Shown piece by piece: positions 56,183-64,000 of a DNA stretch of 64,000 bases. The notes below the pieces were generated by a model. That model worked only from the letters and a program-made list of their open reading frames with translations, ran no database searches and was not told the origin of the DNA. Each line of letters begins with the position of its first letter. The stretch's first letter is position 1. The DNA is from Mytilus californianus (lineage: Eukaryota; Mollusca; Bivalvia; Mytilida; Mytilidae), in assembly GCF_021869535.1 (NCBI RefSeq), contig NW_026262604.1:55204247-55268246 (forward strand), in the 5' to 3' direction. Position numbers and translations under genes: made by a program.

Positions 56183-56266
56183 ATGATGTCTGGTAATAAT
56201 ATGGTTACTATTTCAATTATAATTGCAATTGCGATGCAGGGAGTTGCAAGTCTGCATCTTAGTCAG
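56183..56266 (+). CDS. Candidate first coding exon with signal peptide
   Basis: ATGATG at 56183 opens 28 codons: MMSGNNMVTISIIIAIAMQG, then VASLHLSQ, ending in CAG|GTAAGA, a near-perfect donor (GT at 56267-56268). A polar start, a hydrophobic run (VTISIIIAIAM) and a small-residue VAS site look like a cleavable signal peptide, so the product would be secreted or membrane-bound. No second exon can be linked: the sequence up to 57.7 kb has no convincing acceptor-frame pair, and the intron may be long or the exon may be a stranded duplicate. A similar ATGCAGGGAGT...CAG|GTAAGG word lies at 48.26-48.29 kb. Confidence 0.42.
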
Positions 56267-57689
56267 GTAAGACATCCATAAATATTATTCAGGCTAATAT
56301 ACAAATAAGAAAATGTGGTATAATTGCCAATAAAGCTGTAAAATAATTCAATAGAAATCATATTTGAAATTGTTTTCGTGTATCGACACAATTTGAATTC
56401 AAAGCAAACATACTTGTTTTTTCTTGAATAACTATAAATGCATTCATAATGTACTTAATATGTATTGAAAAGACTTAAAATATTGGGAAGGAATAACGTA
56501 ATATGACTGTAATTATATTTTATGAGATAATTACAGCACACTAAAAAAATATATTCTATCAAATACTTGCTGACTTAAGCTAATTTAGCCTTTTGCAGTG
56601 CTATATGTTATTTTTAGGTGCTGGCTCATTGGCGTTTTGATACAACTTATTCAATTAACATTTATTTCAAATAAATGAATACACAAATTATGTTTCTTAA
56701 GATTCCCTGATGTGTATCTCCTTAATAGATTTATGAGATGCAAACAAACTATTGTTGTCTCTAATCGAAAAAGCTTTTGAATATATAACTCATTTGACTG
56801 CAAAAAGGAAGTCAAAGTAGTATTTTTAAGAAATCAAATTAGTTTTAAAAAAAATGCACGATAGTTTTGCAATGCCAATGAAATGTTTCAAACTGACGAA
56901 TCATTCATAATTTTGTTTATGGTTTTGTCACTGCTTTGTCAGTTATGTAGTGAAGTTTTATTGACATATCATGCTTCTTGTTGGTTGTGCCTCTAAACTT
57001 TTTGTGTGTGGGGCCGTATAGAAAAAAAAAACATAGTTCATATAGTCGAACAATGTATGGCATAAGTGAATTCATTAATACATTTATTGATATATCACCT
57101 CTCCAAGTACGAATATTCTACAACTACAACTATATGCGAATATTTTTATACCAATAAATGAATTCAAATTCAACAAGTAAGAATCGTTTGTCCGAGATGT
57201 CATTTTACTATATATAGTTACATGTAATTAACCATTAAACCAGTACTTTGAGCAAAAAAAGTATTAGCTAGGGTTGATTGCATGACTTTGTCAAGAATAC
57301 AAAAAATGACAGCCATTATTATCGAAACGTTATGTACGACATATCATCTAACTATAGGTAAATGAAAAGTGTCTTGAAACCCGTAAAGAAATATGCATTT
57401 GGTGTTGACTCTATGTTTTTGGAATTTTATCGACTTATTACGCTTTATGTTGTTGACACTTTTGGTTTAATTTTTGAAGGCAATCCTAAGATATTAGTGT
57501 GATTTTAGTGATATAATTGTATTCAAAATGTTCTGCTTGTTATTTACATTATTGCAGTGTAACTTACTGCAAATATCTTAGGTTTTGTTTTATCTCAGTC
57601 AGATCTGGCTGTTCTGTTCCATCCCTTTGATGTTGTTAATACAATAATGAAAATAACCTTTATAAAATTTCGGAATCATTTAAATTACG
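56267..57689. other. Long AT-rich stretch, nothing supported
   Basis: AATGTGGTATAATTGCCAAT at about 56313-56332 is a 20-bp trace of a reversed tail B end. Otherwise unassigned. Confidence 0.4.
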
Positions 57690-57870
57690 GAATTAGCTCT
57701 GATAGTTTGTCCGGGTTTGGCTTTACTTTTGGTCCTTTTTAGTTTTGTCAGCTTCGAAATGTTTGTCTTATTTTTCAAACATTTTGGACTTGAACATTAT
57801 CATAAAGAAATTAATTGTCGAAATGCGCATCTGGTGCAATAAAATTGATACCGTTAATGTTATCAAGAAT
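57690..57870 (-). repeat. Possible decayed family I
   Basis: AGTTTTGTCAGCTTCGAAAT, TTTTCAAACATTTTGGACTT and AATGCGCATCTGGTGC recall, from memory, a mussel relative of family I in reverse orientation. The CGCGCGT box itself is not present, so this is tentative. Confidence 0.35.
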
Positions 57871-57894
57871 TATTTGTGTCCAAATCATTTACCT

Positions 57895-57960
57895 GGATTC
57901 ATCTTCATTAGGAACGCTCAAATTCAAACAATGAAAGAAAAGAATGTATAAATGCTTCAA
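57895..57960 (-). pseudogene. Short relative of the 16.6-kb exon-like sequence
   Basis: In reverse, TGAGCGTTCCTAATGAAGAT aligns with TAAGCATTCCTAATGTAGGT at 16.7 kb, giving LNLSVPNEDES in the same frame followed by a stop. Confidence 0.35.
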
Positions 57961-58224
57961 AACTACAGAAGATTATATGAACAACAGAGGACATACAGAC
58001 AGTAGCCATATCTACCCAAGGTAAACTTTGCTAGAAAAAATATGAACATTACTTTCTTCATAATTTCTTACTTAATCAATGGGGAATTTAAGAAAGGCAT
58101 GTTATAGTTCATGCCAGTGCCTACGCTATAAAATACAAATGACACTTTATTTCATTCATGTAATGTAAGCTGGAATCTTGATATTGCTTAAAGAACTAAC
58201 ATTCAACCACTGTTGCTAAGTTTG
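57961..58224. other. Short spacer, nothing supported
   Basis: AT-rich, no match found. Confidence 0.4.
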
Positions 58225-58381
58225 ATATTTTTTGGATCAACTAAGATTAACCCCGGTTTTTGTGGTGTTTGTGTTGCTCAGGTTGTAGACTGTCTGTCTT
58301 TTTGCCATATTTCATTATGCCATGGCGTTATCAGTCTGTCTTTTTCTAATGATTTATATACTTCTACTTATATCCCTTTTT
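58225..58381 (+). repeat. Tail C copy, decayed
   Basis: AAGATTAACCCCGGTTTTTG, GTGTTTGTGTTGCTCAGGTT, ATGCCATGGCGTTATCAGTC and ACTTATATCCCTTTTTT. Confidence 0.72.
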
Positions 58382-58937
58382 TATTGAATCTAGCACTGTT
58401 TATTTACGGACATCCTCCATACTTTGATGCAAATGAATACACCTTAGACCTTGGTCAAATGGCATCACTCATACTGGACTAGCTACAATGCCAATTCCTA
58501 ATGTCTGATATGAACCAAAAAAGAAACCTTTTATCAACAGATGGGTTATTATTATTGTAATAAGAATTATAATAGATTATATAATTCCAGTCTGAAGTAC
58601 TTCGTAATGTTCATAATATCTTTACACTTAAGCACATTCAAGTATGTCTATTCAATTAATGACTGTCTGTGCAGCTCTTTTTCTCTTCAGGAACATAATT
58701 CTGCTTAAAATATGTAGGTATTCACCCCTAATTTTGTTACATATTAAATGGGATGTGTATATACCCTTGCGGTATTTCACCATCATACTAGTAATGTGAA
58801 ACTTTATGATAAATATATTCTGAATTAAGGATATTAAAATACTTTTTTTTCAAAGTAAGAAAATGTTTGGTTTTTCGATTTCTAATGTTTTCATATATTG
58901 TGTTCAAAATTTTGGTAAAATGATCTTGGCCGTCCTC

Positions 58938-58999
58938 TTATGAGAGGGACGAAAGATACCAAACGGACGTTCAAACTTATAAGTCGCAAATAAACTGAC
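58938..58999 (-). repeat. Tail C terminal fragment
   Basis: ATGAGAGGGACGAAAGATAC, CAAACGGACGTTCAAACTTA and AATAAACTGACC, then an abrupt break. Confidence 0.8.
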
Positions 59000-59662
59000 C
59001 GCACACTTACTCGTTTGCCTTAGTTTTTAAAAAATTATAGGTCCGGAAAAACTGTTATTATTTAATGTTCCCTTCTATATAGTTAAAGGAGAACTTAAAA
59101 TTGTTTCACATGGAAAAGGTTCATTGATTTGGAAACCATGTTGCATTTCTTCCTTTGCTTGTCTTTTAAACTTTAGATCAATATGTCCGCATTTCGACTT
59201 AAAAACTATATGTTCAAGAGTACAGATATATTTATCGTTAAAAAAAGTGTTTCATGGTGAAGAGTTAATAGATATTATGAATTAATAGTTTACAATTTTA
59301 AGATGCACATTTTCGAAAAAAAAATCTCCAACATTCAATAAGCATATAACAAAACAGATTTTACAGGTTTATCAAAACGTCTAGTTGATACGTAATTGAT
59401 TCATTATGTCTGCAATCTTTGTTATGATGACATTATGCATAGCTTTTGTTTACCCTTTATGGCGAATACATTTACATCTTACCCTCCTTTGTATTACTCA
59501 AATTGCATATTAACATGATAGTGACACATTTTGGTTCTGATTGGTCAAAGAAGAGAGTTTTAAAATTGGCATATGTAGAATGAAGAAGATTACAGTCAAA
59601 AATATTTACAAAAACCTATAACAACAATTGTGACGAATAACGACACACGTGTGATATTAAAA
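59000..59662. other. Spacer, nothing supported
   Basis: AT-rich, no match found. Confidence 0.4.
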
Positions 59663-59914
59663 TCAAATGATATAATTTCCGTGCACACAACACGTGTTCC
59701 CGGTAAAACTCTCATCTGTTACCCTCGTTACCAAAATTTTCAAATTGATAGTCATATAAATATACTTTGCACAGACTACTCGGCAGATAATACCCTTGGG
59801 GACTAACAACCCCCAAGCAGCAGTACAGTTCCAATGTTTGAAAGTGATTTTTCTGTGATCAAATTCATCATCTGCATATACAACATCGATTTTTAATGAA
59901 GGTGAATCCACCAA
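59663..59914 (-). other. Open frame of uncertain status
   Basis: An 83-codon minus-strand frame with balanced composition (VVYADDEFDHRKITFKHWNC, KILVTRVTDESFTG). The ILVTRVTDES part loosely matches ILITRIPDKS at 53.35 kb (minus), but the two copies differ in frame a few codons on. Part of the plus strand (CCCTTGGGGACTAACAAC) may be a remote family I trace. Not called as a gene. Confidence 0.3.
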
Positions 59915-61141
59915 AGTGCTTTATTTCATTACGTATTTGACAATCATGTAACATGTTCAATATTTCTTTTAATTATGGTCAATTTTTGAGGGTATTGCTT
60001 TTGTTGGCGGGAGAAGTTTTGTTAAAGATGTAAATTCCCTTCAATCAAAAAATAAATCCAATTCACGGATTTCTGTAGTCATAAATCAGTTTTCGTCATA
60101 GATACTGGTATAGTCATAACATTGACATGCAGATTTGATCCTATTGGAATTTATATTTATAAGATATATGGCAAAATATTCAACGCTGTCATACTTATGT
60201 ATGTGCGGTCTTTTTATATCTCAGTCTATTCAGTGCTGTCCGTAATGACAAGGTTATATACATCGTGTCCAGACATACTTTTATACAAAGCCACCGAGTT
60301 TAATGTATTCACAGCAGTACAAAATGTATGATTCCATAATATTAGATGTATTGGTAAATATATTTGTTGTAGGCTCTCCACAGAATGTTCATGACATAAA
60401 TGTACATTTGAAATACCAAAATGAAAGACAAAAATCATTAAGAAATGACACAAGGCATTTATTGACAATTGTAAATAATCCAGTATCAAAGAATCCCCGC
60501 AGTTTCAGGAAGCTCGATAAACTTACAAAAAACATATATAAAGGGTAGATGCATCAAAAATCGAAAATGACAGTGTCCCAGTGCTTTAATTTTTTTTTTT
60601 TTACTTCCCTTATAGTTTTTTTTAAACTTTCAATATCATGTTTTATAAATATATGTATGTTTTGCAAAATACAACATGCAAAAGATATATACAAATAGAG
60701 GTCAATAGTGGTTCACCATTTGAGAATATTATACATAAAACTCATTTTCAATATAATATTTTACTTTACCTAATTCATGCCCAAATTGAATGAATATTTT
60801 TTTCATGAAATACAGAAATGTCTGCAGTTTCTTGACATACTTAATAAATGTATTTACGATTTACACTTTTAAGATAATCATTGTTTAAAGATGAATATGA
60901 AAACATAAAAATATTTATGAATTTAACAATAGAAATGTCATCAAAATCTGACCTGAAATACTTTCCCTACCCTGTTTTTTGTAAAGCTTTGTTTTTATTT
61001 GAAACAAAGGGAAATTTCCGAGTGGTGAACCATTTTTGACCCAAGAGTGTATAACAGTAAGAAATTTTCAAAATATCAAAATATACTTAGCTACTGTGTG
61101 TGTATTCCTTAGACGAAAAATTAAAAAAGATAAATATTAAA
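59915..61141. other. Long AT-rich stretch, nothing supported
   Basis: Open frames of 69-87 codons on both strands overlap each other at 60226-60548, with no family or splice support. Confidence 0.4.
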
Positions 61142-61498
61142 TTAAGAATTGAATGCTTCTTTTTGTAAATTTATTGGGGTGTAACAGTGTTGACCGAAGT
61201 ACATTTTGTATGAAGCGCGGAAGCGCTTCATTCTAAAAATGTGCGTACGGTCAACGCTTTTACAACCCTATAAAATTACTAAAAGAAGCATTCAATACTT
61301 ATTACATTTTTGCTAGGATCATGAAAACACGATTTCTATCAAGTTTTTTTCTTCTATTTACCTGTACACCTTATTGTGGAAGCTCGTGTCATCATGATTG
61401 TTACATTTCATTTTAAAATGAAGGTTAATTTCAGAATGACCGAGATTGCTGTTAGCCAATCAAAATAACGTAATATAATGAAACATACATGTAATGTA
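61142..61498 (-). mobile_element. Family E foldback element, copy 2
   Basis: Reverse-complement copy of 39341-39695. The palindrome is more complete here: AATTGAATGCTTCTTTTTGT pairs with AAAAGAAGCATTCAATACTT, GTGTTGACCG with CGGTCAACGC, and the centre TGAAGCGCGGAAGCGCTTCA (61211-61230) closes it. The folded part spans about 61146-61300. Confidence 0.82.
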
Positions 61499-61604
61499 AT
61501 TATTGATAAATAAAGGTAAATTGTAGCTCAATATTAATTAAGGCATCAATAGTTTATCAATGTTTAAATCGATTTAATCGTAAAGAAGATACAAAAAGAT
61601 CAAA

Positions 61605-61745
61605 GTTGCAAACAAAAAGGAGGAAATCGCAAGAACTCCATAAGGAGGAAGACCGAGTGTGTCGACATTATAAGCGTTTCCAGTTATCCATACATCTATC
61701 GCCATACGAATTCTGAATAAGTCAAAATGTCATAATCGGGAAAAC
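61605..61745 (+). repeat. Family L block ahead of RT-A
   Basis: GAACTCCATAAGGAGGAAGA, CGAGTGTGTCGACATTATAA and CATCTATCGCCATACGAATT recur in variant form at 43.0, 43.65 and 0.32 kb. Read on the minus strand, three copies give similar short peptides (MAIDVWITGNAYNVDT here, MAGDTCIAGDTHHIDT at 0.35 kb). The block may therefore descend from coding sequence. Confidence 0.5.
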
Positions 61746-61758
61746 GCTTCAATATTAA

Positions 61759-62076
61759 TGCATATTACACCAGGGTTTTCGATATCACAAACTAGTCAAA
61801 ACATTTACTAAATTTTATCATCGGTATAAGGACATCATTCGTAAATATAGCTCAACATGCAGACTTCTTATACGTTCAGGTATTTCACATCCAATTTTTT
61901 ATGGAAATATTCTTTATAAAGCACAAAAATGTCAGTATTCACCTCTGAAGCTAACAAAACCTTTAAATAGACTTATTAAGAAGGGATATAGTTACGATAC
62001 TGTTGTCAGGTCATTAAAGATTGCATATTTTGGCGTTAATATTGATTCACTTATAGGGCCTTTGCATCGGCACTAA
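61759..62076 (+). pseudogene. Reverse transcriptase C-terminal fragment (RT-A), uninterrupted
   Basis: 106 codons without a stop until TAA at 62074-62076: HQGFRYHKLVKTFTKFYHRY, KDIIRKYSSTCRLLIRSGIS, HPIFYGNILYKAQKCQYSPL, KLTKPLNRLIKKGYSYDTVV, RSLKIAYFGVNIDSLIGPLH. It has no methionine start because the catalytic part is missing, so it was not an expressed unit by itself. Similarity to RT-B is clear over the whole length. An intact frame suggests a younger insertion than the RT-B and RT-C copies. Tail A follows with no gap. Confidence 0.85.
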
Positions 62077-62735
62077 ACACATTTATTTAAAAACCAGTTG
62101 TTGGCATGACACGGGTTATGTTCTTCTCATATATGTTATGATGGTATGATACTAAACCCCTAACGGGAAGGATTGTGCCTGATATTCATATGATGAAGAC
62201 ATAATCTTTCAATCAGTTTAATTGAAGTCTGGAGCTGGCATGTCAGTTAACTGCTAGTAGTCTGTTGTTATTTATGTATTATTGTCATTTTGTTTATTTT
62301 CTTTGGTTACATCTTCTGACATCAGACTCAGACTTCTCTTGAACTGAATTTTAATGTGCGTATTGTTATGCGTTTACTTTTCTACATTGGCTAGAGGTAT
62401 AGGGGGAGGGTTGAGATCTCATAAACATGTTTAACCCCGCCGCATTTTTGCGCCTGTCCCAAGTCAGGAGCCTCTAGCCTTTGTCAGTCTTGTATTATTT
62501 TTAATTTTAGTTTCTTGTGTACAGTTTTGAGTTTAGTATGGCGTTCATTATCACTGAACTAGTATATATATTTGTTTAGGGGCCAGCTGAAGGACGCCTC
62601 CGGGTGCGGGAATTTCTCGCTGCATTGAAGACCTGTTGGTGACCTTCTGCTGTTGTCTGTTCTATGGTCGGGTTGTTGTCTCTTTGACACATTCCCCATT
62701 TCCATTCTCAATTTTAATTTTATATATTTTTTTTT
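62077..62735 (+). repeat. Tail A attached to RT-A (reference copy)
   Basis: Order: ACACATTTATTTAAAAACC, AACGGGAAGGATTGTGCCTG, GTCTGGAGCTGGCATGTCAG, GGCTAGAGGTATAGGGGGAG, ACATGTTTAACCCCGCCGCA, GCCTGTCCCAAGTCAGGAGC, GGCCAGCTGAAGGACGCCTC and CACATTCCCCATTTCCATTC with a T-rich end. Confidence 0.88.
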
Positions 62736-62811
62736 CTTGTACTCATATTAAACACGGACTGTGTACCAGGTACTTATGTAAAATAGAGGTTAATTAATAA
62801 GTAAACCTATT

Positions 62812-63650
62812 TATCATATACTTAGCATTAATATGATAGCTTTTGCATATGTGTAATGAACGGAAGTACACAAGCCATAATTTCCCACCCGGGCTGATAA
62901 CCCATATCAGGGGCGTCTCGTGCAAAAAACCCATAACAGTGTCTCTCGTGCAAGTTACTTCCGGTATTTCCGGTATCGTATGTTTACTTTTCCATTGTGG
63001 CGTCAGATATTTTTTATTATGACGTCAAAATTTTACGGGAACTTTTGGGATGTCCAGTAATGACGGACAAATAGCGATAAGGTTTATTGGATCCAGTGGT
63101 AAATCTGTTTGTACAAAACCAGCTGTTATTGAAAAAAAGATGTTAACATGGTTTAATCCGATGATATAGATTTTCAAAATGATGCTAGTTTACAATTACA
63201 ATTAATTGCTAATAAATGCAATTGACAATTATGAATCATCTCATATAGTACAACATGTAGTAATAATGATCACAAAACTGTAAATACTTCCTCCATGCTT
63301 CCAGCTTCCAAATTTTTAATGTTTCAAAATGCCTTTATAGAAAATGGTACAATAATATATATGGAGGTAGTGATGCTATTGTTGGTCAATTATAGTGTAT
63401 TTGTTGGATTCATGATTTAACTTCTATAAAAAGTTTTTGACTGTTTTAGTTATTTCATTTGTTTATTTGCCTTACATAAAACAATTGTCGGAAGTATATG
63501 ATAAAGAGATTATTACATGGCCTTTTCAATATCGGCCCGGGTATCATCCCTCGACCCATATCAGCACCTCGACTACGTCTCGGGCTGATATGGGGGTCTC
63601 GGGATGATACCCGGGCCGATATGGAAAAGGCCATGTATTAATCTCTATAT
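62812..63650. mobile_element. Family F element, long form
   Basis: The start (AGCATTAATATGATAGCTTT, GCATATGTGTAATGAACGGA) and the end (GCCGATATGGAAAAGGCCAT) match the two ends of 33391-33617. The extra interior has ACTTCCGGTATTTCCGGTAT and TTATTATGACGTCAAAATTT, then about 400 bp of AT-rich unique DNA, then the long palindrome. No open frame. Confidence 0.68.
63505..63646. repeat. Long GC-rich palindrome
   Basis: The arm 63505-63565 (AGAGATTATTACATGGCCTT, TTCAATATCGGCCCGGGTAT, CATCCCTCGACCCATATCAG) pairs with 63584-63646 with few mismatches. The 18-base loop is ACCTCGACTACGTCTCGG. Such an arm of about 60 bp would cruciform or fold strongly as RNA. Confidence 0.93.
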
Positions 63651-64000
63651 ATTAAATACAAACAACACTGGTCAGAGGGTCAGACAGTTAACGTTCAATT
63701 GACATATCTTCCTGTTATTTACCGGGATTCAAGGTTTCATTATTAATACCTGTATGTATGAATTGATGGCTTTATACACATTTTTATTATTTGTCGTGCA
63801 AATATGTTGATAATTAATGCCTGCCTTGACTTATATTATCAAAAATTACAATTAGAGATGTATGGTGTTAACACTTGTATTCAACGTGAAATAGGGAAGT
63901 GTAATAGGAATACGTCATTCACGCAATATTTTGCCATGTTCTTTTTTTGAATATGTGCACACACAGAAAGAAGGACGGATTGAGAGGGAAAGCATTTAGT
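63651..64000. other. Window end, nothing supported
   Basis: AT-rich, no match found. Confidence 0.4.

Overview
The window looks like a non-coding stretch of an animal nuclear genome, most probably a bivalve mollusc and by my recollection of its repeats a marine mussel (Mytilidae). Reasons: the DNA is AT-rich, there is no dense gene array, most open frames are short and family-less, several blocks end in consensus GT donor sites, and the commonest repeats match what I remember of mussel DNA. That attribution is inference; no search was run. I see no complete protein gene, no rRNA, no true tRNA and no CRISPR array.

The dominant content is retroelement debris. Three reverse-transcriptase (RT) lineages can be recognised, each joined to its own 3' non-coding tail. 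RT-C (9241-9960) runs into tail C (9987-10218). RT-B (48739-49148, and on the minus strand 13455-13935) runs into tail B (49149-49875, and 12924-13425 plus 11449-11655). RT-A (61759-62076) runs into tail A (62077-62735). The many tail-only copies across the window are therefore best read as 5'-truncated insertions of these three lineages. In this report tail C contains GCCATGGCGTTGTCAG and ends in TCTTTCGTCCCTCTTTT. Tail B ends in GGCAATCATACCACATCTTC. Tail A ends in CACATTCCCCATTTCCATTC. Two further dispersed families are called H (box CCAAGTCAGGAATATGACAG) and I (box CGCCAGACGCGCGTTTCGTC). A tRNA-derived SINE is present three times.

DNA-type or foldback elements include a 520-bp TA-flanked inverted-repeat element (4361-4880). 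A 1.26-kb element (11668-12923) carries a 114-bp tandem array and three tandem terminal hairpins, and it is inserted into a tail B copy. There is also a foldback element (23762-24331), an inverted pair of 355-bp foldback elements (39341-39695 and 61142-61498), and a family with a long GC-rich palindrome (33391-33617 and 62812-63650).

Region by region: 1-9 kb holds repeat fragments and one inverted-repeat element; 9-14 kb holds two RT remnants and the nested insertion; 15-19 kb holds tails and a SINE. At 16.5-32 kb minus-strand exon-like remnants recur in several decayed copies. At 26.8-35 kb a unit of roughly 2 kb is present three times. At 39.8-45 kb a unit of about 1.3 kb is present four times. 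At 45-51 kb there is an exon pair and an RT-B element; 51-60 kb is sparse, with one signal-peptide-like first exon; 61-64 kb holds RT-A and a long palindrome.

Six stretches resemble single exons (16573-16896, 21502-21711, 26013-26165, 32539-32645, 47701-47841, 56183-56266). They cannot be joined into a gene from this window and I assign no function to any.
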